Shown here: positions 1 through 8,467 of the stretch, piece by piece
Layout of the letters: every line of letters begins with the position of its first letter
Numbering within the stretch: position 1 is the stretch's first letter
Assembly (NCBI GenBank): GCA_919902775.1
Contig: CAKKRJ010000017.1
Coordinates: forward strand, 20,495 to 84,494
Direction of reading: 5' to 3'
From: Burkholderiaceae bacterium
GTDB lineage: Bacteria > Pseudomonadota > Gammaproteobacteria > Burkholderiales > Burkholderiaceae_C
DNA length: 64,000 nt
The notes under the pieces: generated by a model
Database searches by the model: none
Told to the model about the DNA's origin: nothing
What the model saw: only the letters and a program-made list of their open reading frames with translations
Program-made: the position numbers and the translations under genes

Positions 1-1
1 T

Positions 2-1171
2 CCATTGAGTACAACGGGCCACACCGATGCCACGGGTCAACTGTTTTTCCAGACACAGGCATTGGACTTGAGCCTGCCGTTGGCACTGCCCCAAGGCAAG
101 GCCGATAACCAGATTCTGGGCGTGGTCAAAGCACTGGGCCAGTTGCAAGCCCCGCGCGAAGTGGTGTTGGTGTCCAAGGACATCAACATGCGGGTCAAGG
201 CGCGGGCGTTGGGTCTGCAGGCCGAAGACTACCAAAACGACAAGACCCTGGAAGATGGTGACTTGCTGTATCCAGGCTCATTGGCACTGCCAGCCGACTT
301 CTGGGTGCGCCATGGCAAAACGGTGGAGAGCTGGCAACAAGGCACCCAGACTTTTTACAGGATCAGCGGCCCCATCGTGCCCAGCCTGTTCATGAACCAG
401 TTTGTCTATTTTGAAGCGCCAGGCGAGCCCAGTCTGTATGCCCGAGTGACCGAAATCAGTGGCAAAACAGCGGTGTTGCGCACGTTGAAAGACTTCACCC
501 ATCAGAAAAATGCCCTCTGGGGCGTCACCGCCCGTAACCGCGAACAGAACTTCGCGATGAACGTGCTGACCGACCCCGACATCGACTTCGTGACTTTGGC
601 TGGAACAGCAGGCACAGGCAAAACCTTGATGGCCCTGGCAGCCGGTTTGACACAAGTATTGGACGACCGCCGTTACACCGAAATCATCATGACCCGCGCT
701 ACCGTGAGCGTGGGCGAAGACATTGGCTTTTTGCCCGGCACCGAAGAAGAAAAGATGGGCCCCTGGATGGGCGCTCTGGACGACAACCTGGAGTTTCTGG
801 CCAAGGGCGAAGGCGGCAATGCCGGTGAATGGGGGCGCGCCGCAACCAACGAGTTGATCAAGAGCCGCATCAAGATCAAGAGCATGAACTTCATGCGGGG
901 CCGCACCTTCATGAACAAGTACGTGATCATCGACGAGGCCCAAAACCTGACACCCAAGCAAATGAAAACACTGATCACGCGCGCAGGCCCGGGCACCAAG
1001 ATCATCTGCATGGGCAACCTGGCCCAGATCGACACGCCCTACCTGACCGAAGGCTCATCGGGCCTCACCTACGCGGTGGACCGCTTCAAGGGATGGGCAC
1101 ATGGCGGCCACATCACACTGGCGCGTGGTGAGCGCTCACGCCTGGCCGACTTTGCCAGCGAAACGCTCTAA
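2..1171 (+). CDS. PhoH-family ATPase with PIN-like N-terminus (5' end outside window)
   Basis: This is a P-loop ATPase of the PhoH family; PIN-PhoH proteins are thought to act in RNA metabolism or unwinding. The reading frame is open to the window edge and no ATG precedes the visible part, so the start lies upstream and at least 389 codons are seen. The first 70 or so residues look like the tail of a PIN nuclease domain (VLVSKDINMR). The PhoH domain follows, with Walker A GTAGTGKT about 200 codons in and Walker B YVIIDEAQN about 305 codons in, then the conserved MGNLAQID motif. It converges on dnaB with only 20 bp between the stop codons. The family call is firm; the exact substrate is not known for this subgroup. 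Confidence 0.88.
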   Translation, partial: PLSTTGHTDATGQLFFQTQALDLSLPLALPQGKADNQILGVVKALGQLQAPREVVLVSKDINMRVKARALGLQAEDYQNDKTLEDGDLLYPGSLALPADFWVRHGKTVESWQQGTQTFYRISGPIVPSLFMNQFVYFEAPGEPSLYARVTEISGKTAVLRTLKDFTHQKNALWGVTARNREQNFAMNVLTDPDIDFVTLAGTAGTGKTLMALAAGLTQVLDDRRYTEIIMTRATVSVGEDIGFLPGTEEEKMGPWMGALDDNLEFLAKGEGGNAGEWGRAATNELIKSRIKIKSMNFMRGRTFMNKYVIIDEAQNLTPKQMKTLITRAGPGTKIICMGNLAQIDTPYLTEGSSGLTYAVDRFKGWAHGGHITLARGERSRLADFASETL

Positions 1172-1191
1172 CCCACAGCAGCCGTCGGGTC

Positions 1192-2610
1192 TCAGTAATC
1201 GTCGCTCAGACCCGACGCCAGGCTTTCGAAACGTGTCAGGTTCTTCAGGAAGGTCAGACGCACCGTGCCTGTCGGACCATTCCGCTGCTTGCCGATGATG
1301 ATTTCAGCCACGCCAGGGTCTTTGGAGTCCTTGTTGTAGTAGTCGTCACGGTAAATGAACATGATGATGTCGGCATCTTGCTCGATGGCGCCAGACTCTC
1401 GCAAATCGCTCATCATGGGCCGCTTGTCGGTGCGCTGCTCCACGCTACGGTTCAGCTGAGACAGTGCGATCACCGGGCATTGCAGTTCTTTGGCCAGCAT
1501 TTTCAGGCCACGCGAAATTTCGCCCAATTCGGTGGCGCGGTTGTCACCGCCAGAACCACCCGAGCCGCTCATCAGCTGCAAATAGTCCACCACAATCAGA
1601 CCGAGCTTGCCGCATTGTCGCGCCAGTCGCCGGGCATTGGCGCGCAATTCCGAAGGGGTGAGACCAGGGGTTTCATCGATGTGCAAAGACACCGTGCGCA
1701 ACTTTTCAATGGCTTCGGTCAGTCGTGGCCACTCGTCGTCACTGAGTTTGCCTGTGCGCAAATGGCCTTGGTCAATGCGACCGATCGAGCCCACCACACG
1801 GACGGCCAATTGCGAGGCGCCCATTTCCATGGAAAACACGGCCACCGGCAAACCTTCGTTCAAGGCCACGTGTTCGGCAATGTTGATCGCAAAAGCCGTC
1901 TTTCCCATCGAAGGGCGTGCAGCCAAAACCACCATGTCGCCTGGCTGCAAGCCCGACGTCATGCGGTCCAGGTCGTAAAACCCCGTCGGCACCCCGGTGA
2001 TGTCGTTGGGGTTATCAGCCATTTCCTGCACGCGGTCGAGCAACTCTACCACGAGCGTGTCCATCGACTGGAAGCCCTGCTTCATGCGCGAGCCTTCTTC
2101 CCCGATGTTGAAGATTTTTTGCTCTGCCTCATCCAGGATCCGGTCGATCGCCTTGCCTTGCGGGTTGAACGCGTTGGTCGCGATCTCGTCGCTGGCCGAG
2201 ACCAGTTTGCGCAAAATCGACCGCTCACGCACGATCTCCGCGTAGCGGCGGATGTTGCTGGCACTCGGCACGTATTGAGCCAAGGAGTTCAGATAGCCCA
2301 AGCCCCCCATCTCAGCGGTTTTGCCCTGGTTTTGCAACTGCTCACTGACGGTGATCACATCGGCGGGCTTGGAGGCGTTGATCAACGCGCCAATGGCGGC
2401 GTAAATCAACTTGTGTTCATGCCGGTAAAAGTCCGAGTCCACCAGCAAATCGCCAACCCGGTCCCAAGCGCCGTTGTCGAGCAACAAACCGCCCAACACA
2501 CTGGACTCGGCCTCGATGGAGTGCGGCGGAACGCGCAGTTTGGCAATCTGGCTGTCAGCAGACAGGTCCGATGGAAATTCGCTCAAATGGGGGGTGAAAA
2601 CAGCAGACAT
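1192..2610 (-). CDS. dnaB: Replicative DNA helicase DnaB
   Basis: The hexameric helicase unwinds DNA ahead of the replisome. The protein is 472 residues, normal for DnaB. The N-terminal helical domain starts near KLRVPPHSIEAE (primase/DnaC interaction), followed by a linker and a RecA-type ATPase with Walker A PSMGKT near residue 232 and the DYLQLM Walker B. The ORF could extend 20 codons upstream, but the ATG giving MSAVFTP is preferred because DnaB proteins begin just before the helical domain and the extension has no family similarity. There is no intein. It lies directly downstream of the tRNA-His region and ends convergently with the PhoH gene. Confidence 0.97.
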   Translation of the reverse strand: MSAVFTPHLSEFPSDLSADSQIAKLRVPPHSIEAESSVLGGLLLDNGAWDRVGDLLVDSDFYRHEHKLIYAAIGALINASKPADVITVSEQLQNQGKTAEMGGLGYLNSLAQYVPSASNIRRYAEIVRERSILRKLVSASDEIATNAFNPQGKAIDRILDEAEQKIFNIGEEGSRMKQGFQSMDTLVVELLDRVQEMADNPNDITGVPTGFYDLDRMTSGLQPGDMVVLAARPSMGKTAFAINIAEHVALNEGLPVAVFSMEMGASQLAVRVVGSIGRIDQGHLRTGKLSDDEWPRLTEAIEKLRTVSLHIDETPGLTPSELRANARRLARQCGKLGLIVVDYLQLMSGSGGSGGDNRATELGEISRGLKMLAKELQCPVIALSQLNRSVEQRTDKRPMMSDLRESGAIEQDADIIMFIYRDDYYNKDSKDPGVAEIIIGKQRNGPTGTVRLTFLKNLTRFESLASGLSDDY

Positions 2611-2746
2611 GGCGTACCGGCAAATCAAAAGGCAATGGTAGCCCCCACCGCTCAGGGCGTCACGGGACAACCCTGTGGATAAACCTGGGGCATCCGGTGA
2701 TCAACAGGGGACAAGTCGGCTTCACATACAAAGTGAGGCACAAATG

Positions 2747-2778
2747 AAAAGGCCCTTTCATCACTGAAAGGGCCTTTT
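2747..2778 (-). terminator. Rho-independent terminator behind tRNA-His
   Basis: A perfect 14-bp stem (2747-2760 with 2765-2778) has a 4-nt loop and a T-rich flank on each side, so it can act in both directions. It sits 7 bp past the 3' end of tRNA-His and would also shield dnaB from read-through. Confidence 0.85.
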
Positions 2779-2784
2779 GATTTT

Positions 2785-2861
2785 TGGGGTGGCTGATGGG
2801 GCTCGAACCCACGACAACAGGAATCACAATCCTGGACTCTACCAACTGAGCTACAGCCACC
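2785..2861 (-). tRNA. tRNA-His (GTG)
   Basis: A 77-nt cloverleaf with the extra 5' G (G-1) opposite C73 that is specific to tRNA-His. The anticodon loop is ATTGTGATT with anticodon GTG, the T loop is GGGTTCGAGCCC, and the CCA end is encoded in the DNA. A terminator follows. Confidence 0.97.
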
Positions 2862-2886
2862 GTAGATCGATATTATAGCCTGAAGC

Positions 2887-4818
2887 TCAGGGCTTTTGCG
2901 CCCCAGATGCGCTCAACTTTAGAGGTTTTTCAGCCAACATTTCAACTTTGAACTGTGCCTTCAAACTGGCCAGATAAGCCTGCGATTCAGCCTGCCCCCA
3001 CAAGCGGGCAAATTGCTGCCGGCTTTGCTCTGCCTGTTGGGCCGTCACCTCTGGGCGAGGCACCAACTTGTTCACCCGAACGATGGCATAACCTTGGTCG
3101 CCCAAATCAACACCCATCAGCGCGGGCATTTTTGCCGGGTCGGCACGCAAGGCCACATCGATCACAGCTTGGGGCTGCGCAGCGGTTTGGTCACGGGACA
3201 CCGTCACCACAGCGCCCAGGTTGGCTTGTGCCTGTTCATTTTTCAAGGCAGCCAGTCGGGCCTGCCCTTCAGCTTTGGCCAATTCGGCAGATTGTGCTTG
3301 CACCCACAACTGACGCACTTCGGCCTTGACCTCTTCCAAAGGGCGAACGGCCGCGGGACGGTGGTTCACGACGCGGGCCGAGACCAAGGTGTTCGGGGTC
3401 ACTTCGACAGCCGCCGTATTGCGGCGTTTCACAGTGGCATCTTCTGAAAAGATGGCTTGCAGCAGTTTGGGGTTGTTCAAAACACCCTGAGCACCCACCC
3501 CTGGTGTGCGTGTCACGGCTTGTGCTTTTTGAACCGTCAATTTCAAGCGCTCGGCCACAGGGGTCAGACTGTCCGACTGTTCGTACACGCTGTTGCTGAA
3601 GGTTTCTGCCAATTCGGCGAACTGGCGTTGGGCTTGCTGTTTGCGCAGATCGGCCTCCAATTGGGGGCGCATGGATTCGAACGATGGAGCCTGGGGCAGT
3701 TTCACATCGGTCAACAAGATGATGTGAAAGCCAAAATCGGATTCCACGATGTCGCTGATCTCGCCTTTTTGCAGCGCAAACGCCGCATCTTCAAAGGGCT
3801 TGACCATGGCACCACGGGCAAAAAAGTCCAAATCGCCGCCACGCTGGGCAGAGCCAGTGTCGTCCGAGTTCTTGCGCGCGATATCGGCAAACGTCTTGGG
3901 GGCCTTGCGCACGTCGGCCAACAAACCTTCGGCTTTGGCGCGGGCTTTTTGCTTGTCGGCAGCAGGCAGGTCTTTGGCCGCATTGACCAGGATGTGGCTT
4001 GCACGGCGCTGCGCCTGCCCTGCCAGGCGCTGCAAATTCTGTTCGTAATAGGTTTTCAGATCCTGCTCAGGCAACACGACCTTGCTTTGCAATGCGGCCA
4101 CATCCAGAACCAGGTATTCCAGATCCACGTTTTCGACCGAACGGAAACGCGCTGGATTTTCTTGGTAATAACGCGCCAGATCGGCATCCGACACTTGCAC
4201 CTTTGCGGCAAAGTCGGCTGGCGCCCATCGCTTGAGTTGAATTTCTCGGCGCTGCAAATACGCGTCCAGTGCCATGTCCGCTTGCCGCTGCGTGGCCAGC
4301 ACCGAGCCTTGCAAACCCGCCAGAACTTGTTGATTGGACACATCGCGGCGCACACGCGCTTCCAGCATTTCGGGCGTCATGCCCTGGCTGGCCGCCAATT
4401 GGCGATAACGGTCCATGTCCAGTTTGCCATCTGCACCACGCAAACTGGCAATCGAGGGGTCTTGCTGCAGGTAGCGCGCCAGGCGCTGGTCGCTGGTCAC
4501 CAGCAACTGCTTGTCTGAGGCACGGGCGATCAAACGTTCGTTGACCATCTTGTCCAAAGTGGCGTAGCGGGCCTCTGCAGAGTCGAGCAGTTTGGGGTCC
4601 AGATTGGGCACCGACGCACGGATGCGATCGACTTCTGCCTGGTGCGCCGCATCCCACTCCGATTGGGTGATTTTTTGCCCGTCAACCCTGGCCACCACAG
4701 CGCCTTTGTCTTCAAACTTCCTGTAACCCTCGATGCCAAACAGCACAAAAGAAGGAATTACCAGCAAGAACAACAACCCCATCAAGATTTTGGAGTGGTT
4801 GCGAATGGAATCAAACAT
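2887..4818 (-). CDS. ppiD: Inner-membrane-anchored peptidyl-prolyl isomerase PpiD (SurA-N/parvulin)
   Basis: A periplasmic chaperone/isomerase anchored in the inner membrane that handles proteins leaving the Sec translocon. The protein is 643 residues, close to E. coli PpiD. It has a short cytoplasmic N-terminus, one membrane segment at about residues 12-28 (ILMGLLFLLVIPSFVLFGI), a SurA-like N-terminal domain, one parvulin domain at about 270-370 (RASHILV to FGFHIILL), and a degenerate C-terminal region. The gene lies between tRNA-His and tRNA-Val, each with its own terminator, so it is probably transcribed alone or by read-through from tRNA-Val/hupB. Confidence 0.93.
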   Translation of the reverse strand: MFDSIRNHSKILMGLLFLLVIPSFVLFGIEGYRKFEDKGAVVARVDGQKITQSEWDAAHQAEVDRIRASVPNLDPKLLDSAEARYATLDKMVNERLIARASDKQLLVTSDQRLARYLQQDPSIASLRGADGKLDMDRYRQLAASQGMTPEMLEARVRRDVSNQQVLAGLQGSVLATQRQADMALDAYLQRREIQLKRWAPADFAAKVQVSDADLARYYQENPARFRSVENVDLEYLVLDVAALQSKVVLPEQDLKTYYEQNLQRLAGQAQRRASHILVNAAKDLPAADKQKARAKAEGLLADVRKAPKTFADIARKNSDDTGSAQRGGDLDFFARGAMVKPFEDAAFALQKGEISDIVESDFGFHIILLTDVKLPQAPSFESMRPQLEADLRKQQAQRQFAELAETFSNSVYEQSDSLTPVAERLKLTVQKAQAVTRTPGVGAQGVLNNPKLLQAIFSEDATVKRRNTAAVEVTPNTLVSARVVNHRPAAVRPLEEVKAEVRQLWVQAQSAELAKAEGQARLAALKNEQAQANLGAVVTVSRDQTAAQPQAVIDVALRADPAKMPALMGVDLGDQGYAIVRVNKLVPRPEVTAQQAEQSRQQFARLWGQAESQAYLASLKAQFKVEMLAEKPLKLSASGAQKP

Positions 4819-4841
4819 GTTTGAAGTCTCGGGTTGTCAAG

Positions 4842-4869
4842 AAAAAAGGCGAACCGAGGGTTCGCCTTT
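4842..4869 (-). terminator. Rho-independent terminator behind tRNA-Val
   Basis: An 11-bp stem (4845-4855 with 4859-4869) with a very short loop is followed on the minus strand by a run of T. It lies 11 bp after the tRNA-Val CCA end and just before ppiD begins. Confidence 0.8.
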
Positions 4870-4880
4870 ACTTTTTGGGG

Positions 4881-4956
4881 TGGTGGGCGCTGACGGTCTC
4901 GAACCGCCGACCTACTCCGTGTAAAGGAGCCGCTCTACCAACTGAGCTAAGCGCCC
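4881..4956 (-). tRNA. tRNA-Val (TAC)
   Basis: A 76-nt cloverleaf. The acceptor stem is GGGCGCT/AGCGCCC, the anticodon loop TTTACAC gives anticodon TAC, and CCA is encoded. It lies 16 bp downstream of hupB on the same strand. Confidence 0.96.
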
Positions 4957-4972
4957 CACCTGAAAAGTGTTG

Positions 4973-5245
4973 TCAGTTCAAAGCGTCCTTCAGGGCCTTG
5001 CCTGGGCGGAACTTTGGAACTTTGGCTGACTTGATTTTAATCGCTGCGCCGGTGCGTGGATTGCGACCGGTCCGAGCTGCCCGTTTGCCCACAGCAAAAG
5101 TACCGAACCCGACCAAAGAAACCGTGCCGCCCTTTTTCAAGGTGGTGCGCACCGCACCCATGGCGGCTTCCAAAGCACGGCCAGCCGCCGCTTTGGACAA
5201 GTCGGCTTGTTTTGCGATGTGTTCGATCAGCTCTGTTTTATTCAC
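4973..5245 (-). CDS. hupB: HU-family nucleoid DNA-binding protein
   Basis: A small histone-like protein that bends DNA and compacts the nucleoid. It has 90 residues, the usual HU length, with the dimerising helices first, the core [11 protein letters not shown], and the DNA-binding arm [15 protein letters not shown] longer frame begins at 5305, but the GTG at 5245 (reading [10 protein letters not shown]) is preferred because HU proteins start there and an AAGAGG ribosome binding site lies about 7 nt upstream. Neighbours are tRNA-Val and ppiD, a familiar beta-proteobacterial order. Confidence 0.96.
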   Translation of the reverse strand: MNKTELIEHIAKQADLSKAAAGRALEAAMGAVRTTLKKGGTVSLVGFGTFAVGKRAARTGRNPRTGAAIKIKSAKVPKFRPGKALKDALN

Positions 5246-5428
5246 AAGAAACCTCTTGAAGTGACAAGCCGGGGCAACCGGCTGTGGACTGTGCTTGGCG
5301 AGCAAAGTTCACGACTGTGAGCTCTCGATTCTAGCCTTGAAAATGGGCGATGCACGGCGCTTGTATCGGTTTTTTCAATCGGAAAGAAGCGCCATGTCGC
5401 ACCCTATTGCGCCCGGCCCAGCACCACG

Positions 5429-6517
5429 TCAAAGGGCCTGTGCGATGGCTTTGCCCACATCGGCGGTGGTGGCCGAGCCGCCCAGATCGGGGGTGCGCGG
5501 GGCATCGGTGCCTGCAGCCAACACTTTTTCGATGGCCCCCAGCACCGCATCGTGTGCGTCTTTGTGGCCCAGAAATTCCAGCATCATGGCACCGCACCAG
5601 ATCTGCCCGATCGGGTTGGCAAGCCCCTTGCCCGCGATGTCCGGGGCCGATCCGTGCACCGGTTCAAACAACGATGGAAATTTGCGCTCGGGGTTCAAGT
5701 TGGCGCTGGGTGCAATGCCAATGGTGCCCGTGCAGGCTGGCCCCAAATCACTCAGGATGTCGCCAAACAAATTGCTGGCCACCACCACATCAAAAAAGTC
5801 AGGGCGCTGCACAAAGTGCGCAGTCAAGATGTCGATGTGGAATTTGTCCACGTGGATGGCGGGGTAGTTCTTGGCCATCTCGGCCACGCGTTCGTCCCAA
5901 TAGGGCATGGTGATCGCAATGCCATTGGATTTGGTGGCGCTGGTCAGGTGCTTTTTGGGGCGGGTTTGGGCCAATTCAAAGGCAAATTTCAACACACGGT
6001 CCACCCCGATGCGCGACATCACGGTCTCTTGCATCACGATCTCACGCTCGGTGCCGGGGTACATGCGCCCGCCGATGCTGGAATATTCACCCTCGGTGTT
6101 TTCACGCACGATGTACATGTCGATCTCACCGGGCTGACGTGCGCTGCCATCACGCCGCACGACAGGCGCGATGATGCCGGGCATCAAGCGCGCCGGACGC
6201 AGGTTGATGTACTGGTCAAACTCGCGGCGAAACAGCAGCAGCGAACCCCACAACGACACATGGTCGGCGATTTTGTCGGGCCAGCCCACGGCGCCAAAAT
6301 AAATCGCATCGTGGCCCCCAATCTGATCTTTCCAATTGTCGGGCAGCATCTGGCCGTGCTTTTCGTAGTACTCCCAGCTGGAAAAGTCAAAATGGTCAAA
6401 CTGCAAGTCGATGCCGAATTTGCGGGCTGCGGCGTCCATCACACGCAAGCCTTCTGGCATGACTTCCTTGCCAATGCCGTCGCCTGGGATGACGGCGATG
6501 CGGTGTTTCTTGCTCAT
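5429..6517 (-). CDS. Tartrate/D-malate dehydrogenase (beta-decarboxylating, TtuC/DmlA family)
   Basis: An NAD-dependent oxidative decarboxylase of the isocitrate/isopropylmalate dehydrogenase superfamily. The protein is 362 residues. Visible family features are the N-terminal IPGDGIGKEV, the loop RENTEGEYSSIGG, the metal-binding region NLFGDILSDLG and the cofactor loop FEPVHGSAPDIAGKG. The REN-TEGEYS loop places it with the tartrate/D-malate branch rather than with isopropylmalate dehydrogenase. A 26-bp gap separates it from the hydrolase upstream, and a DmlR-like LysR gene lies divergently beyond that, which resembles the E. coli dmlA/dmlR arrangement and supports a role in D-malate or tartrate use. 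The choice of substrate is inference. Confidence 0.85.
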   Translation of the reverse strand: MSKKHRIAVIPGDGIGKEVMPEGLRVMDAAARKFGIDLQFDHFDFSSWEYYEKHGQMLPDNWKDQIGGHDAIYFGAVGWPDKIADHVSLWGSLLLFRREFDQYINLRPARLMPGIIAPVVRRDGSARQPGEIDMYIVRENTEGEYSSIGGRMYPGTEREIVMQETVMSRIGVDRVLKFAFELAQTRPKKHLTSATKSNGIAITMPYWDERVAEMAKNYPAIHVDKFHIDILTAHFVQRPDFFDVVVASNLFGDILSDLGPACTGTIGIAPSANLNPERKFPSLFEPVHGSAPDIAGKGLANPIGQIWCGAMMLEFLGHKDAHDAVLGAIEKVLAAGTDAPRTPDLGGSATTADVGKAIAQAL

Positions 6518-6543
6518 GGGTTACTCCTTGTCAATGAGACGGT

Positions 6544-7422
6544 TCAATGTGTGAAAAATTGCTGCGCCTGGGCAATCACTTGCTCTGGTGCTTCTTCGGC
6601 CAGATAGTGACCACTGTCGAGTGCGTATCCTGTCACCTGGGCAGCGCGTTCGCGCCACAGACCCAGCACATCAAAGCACCGCCCAACGGCGCCGTGATTG
6701 CCCCACAGCACACGTAAAGGTTGCTGCAATTTGTGCCCTGCAGCCACATCGGCGCGGTCATGCGCCAAGTCCAACGAGGCACTGGCGCGGTAATCTTCGG
6801 CAATCGACAGGGCTGTGCCGGGCAAGGCGGCGCAGCGTTCGTACTCAGCCAGAGCTTCGGGTGCAAAAGCCTGTAAACCGGCATAACGGGCCCCGATCAC
6901 ACTGCGCACATAACGGGCCGGGTCCGATTCAATGAGCGCCTCGGGCAAGGGCGATGGTTGGATCATGAAAAACCAATGCCAATATGCGCGCGCAAAAGCT
7001 TCGCTGGTGTTTTCATACATGGCCAATGTCGGTGCAATGTCGAGCAGCAGCAGGCGGTTGACGGCCTCGGGCGCATCGACAGCCAAGCGGTGGCCCACTC
7101 GGGCACCACGGTCATGGGCCAACACATCAAACCGGTCAAATCCATGGGCCTTCATCACCGCCAGGGCGTCCTGTGCCATCTCTCGCTTGCTGTGGTTGCG
7201 GTGCTCGGCATCGGCCTCGGGGCGCGACGAATCACCGTAGCCGCGCAAGTCCATCAGCACCACGCGGTGCGACTGAGCCAACACGGGAGCCACACGGTGC
7301 CACATGGACATGGTTTGAGGATGACCATGCAACAACAAAACGGGGGCCCCAACCCCTGCGACGCGGGTGTGCAACTGCACGCCTTGGCGTTCGACCATCA
7401 GGGGAGTAAAGGATTTCAGCAT
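6544..7422 (-). CDS. Alpha/beta hydrolase, fluoroacetate (haloacetate) dehalogenase-like
   Basis: A 292-residue alpha/beta hydrolase. It carries the full active site described for fluoroacetate dehalogenase: nucleophile Asp104 in AHDRGARV, carboxylate-binding Arg105 and Arg108, acid Asp128, halide-pocket His149-Trp150 in YWHWFF and Tyr211, and base His272 in SGHYL. Each position is shifted by a near-constant 6-8 residues from the well-studied Rhodopseudomonas enzyme as I remember it. The oxyanion motif is HGHP near residue 33. No signal peptide is seen, so it is cytoplasmic. It lies 26 bp upstream of the TtuC-like gene, probably in the same operon, and 64 bp from a divergent LysR regulator. 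An epoxide-hydrolase-like activity is the main alternative. Confidence 0.8.
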   Translation of the reverse strand: MLKSFTPLMVERQGVQLHTRVAGVGAPVLLLHGHPQTMSMWHRVAPVLAQSHRVVLMDLRGYGDSSRPEADAEHRNHSKREMAQDALAVMKAHGFDRFDVLAHDRGARVGHRLAVDAPEAVNRLLLLDIAPTLAMYENTSEAFARAYWHWFFMIQPSPLPEALIESDPARYVRSVIGARYAGLQAFAPEALAEYERCAALPGTALSIAEDYRASASLDLAHDRADVAAGHKLQQPLRVLWGNHGAVGRCFDVLGLWRERAAQVTGYALDSGHYLAEEAPEQVIAQAQQFFTH

Positions 7423-7448
7423 GGACAGAGCTTAACGCTCAAAACAGC

Positions 7449-7470
7449 AATAATCTGGCAATTGATTATT
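7449..7470. promoter_or_regulatory. Candidate LysR operator in divergent promoter region
   Basis: The 64-bp gap between the hydrolase and the LysR gene holds an inverted repeat AATAATC-N8-GATTATT, AT-rich and of the T-N11-A type bound by LysR regulators. Its position between two divergent genes fits a site for the LysR protein. This is pattern-based only. Confidence 0.5.
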
Positions 7471-7486
7471 CACATACGGAAAACAA

Positions 7487-8467
7487 TTGGACCGCTCAGA
7501 TCTTGAATTGGCATTGGCCGTGAGGCAACACGGCAGCCTCAGCAAAGCCGCCCGGGCATTGCAACTGGCCCCACCCGTGGTGACCAAGCGCTTGTCTGCG
7601 CTCGAGGCCGATTTGGGCGTGCGGCTCTTTCAGCGCACCACACGCCGCGTGAGCCCAACGACCGAAGGCCACGCCCTGTGCGACCGCGCCATCGACTTGC
7701 TCCAAGGCTTTTCCGCGATCGAAGATGAACTGCGCGAACGCCAAAGTGAACCCTCTGGCCCCATCCGCATGGTCAGCAGTTTTGGCTTTGGCCGCTTGTG
7801 GCTCGGCCCGCTGCTGGCCCAATTCCAGCAACGCTATCCGCAGGTGAAGATCGAGTTGCAGCTTTCAGAACGCTTGCCCGATCTGGCCAACGAGGGCGTT
7901 GATGCCGCCATCTGGTTGTGGAATCCGCCGGCACAGATTGCCGCCGAGTGGATCTCGCGCAAGCTGGCTCCCAACCAACGGGTACTGGCGGCTGCGCCCG
8001 CCTACCTGCGGCAATACGGCACGCCCACTGCACTCGAGCAACTCTCGCAACACCAATGCCTGGTCGTGCGCGAGAACGGTGGTGAAACCGGACAAGGCCA
8101 ACGGTTTGACGAATGGCAACTGACGCGTGTAGGCAATGCACGCCTCTTGCACATACCGGTCAAGGGATCGCTGTCGAGCAATTCGGGGGAGATGGTGCGC
8201 GATTGGTGCATGGCAGGCCACGGCATCATGCTGCGCAGCTTGTGGGACATTGCAGCACAACTGGCCTCGGGCCAACTGGTGCGTGTTTTGCCCGACTGTG
8301 CCATGCACGATGCAGACATCCACTGGCTGGCCCCTTACCGGGCGCAAATGCCCCTGCGCATCCGGCTGTTGCAAGAATTTCTGGCCACGCGCTTTCGTGA
8401 AGAACCCTGGAAATCGGTCAACCTGCCCGGGCCGGCCGCACCACCAGGCTCACGCCCAACGCCGTGA
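7487..8467 (+). CDS. LysR-family transcriptional regulator (DmlR-like)
   Basis: A LysR regulator of 326 residues. The N-terminal winged helix-turn-helix covers about residues 5-60 (GSLSKAARALQLAPPVVTKR) and the type 2 periplasmic-binding-like effector domain runs from about 90 to the end. The start is a TTG; no in-frame ATG lies nearby, and a GGAA sequence about 7-10 nt upstream could serve as ribosome binding site. It is divergent from the hydrolase and TtuC-like gene and is likely to control them. Its last 50 bp overlap the convergent end of the EamA gene. Confidence 0.9.
   Translation: MDRSDLELALAVRQHGSLSKAARALQLAPPVVTKRLSALEADLGVRLFQRTTRRVSPTTEGHALCDRAIDLLQGFSAIEDELRERQSEPSGPIRMVSSFGFGRLWLGPLLAQFQQRYPQVKIELQLSERLPDLANEGVDAAIWLWNPPAQIAAEWISRKLAPNQRVLAAAPAYLRQYGTPTALEQLSQHQCLVVRENGGETGQGQRFDEWQLTRVGNARLLHIPVKGSLSSNSGEMVRDWCMAGHGIMLRSLWDIAAQLASGQLVRVLPDCAMHDADIHWLAPYRAQMPLRIRLLQEFLATRFREEPWKSVNLPGPAAPPGSRPTP

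Noticed and set aside
5330..5345. Promoter of hupB with a TAGAAT -10
   Set aside because: A -10-like sequence exists near 5329-5334 on the minus strand but no acceptable -35 could be found at 16-18 bp, so it was not listed.
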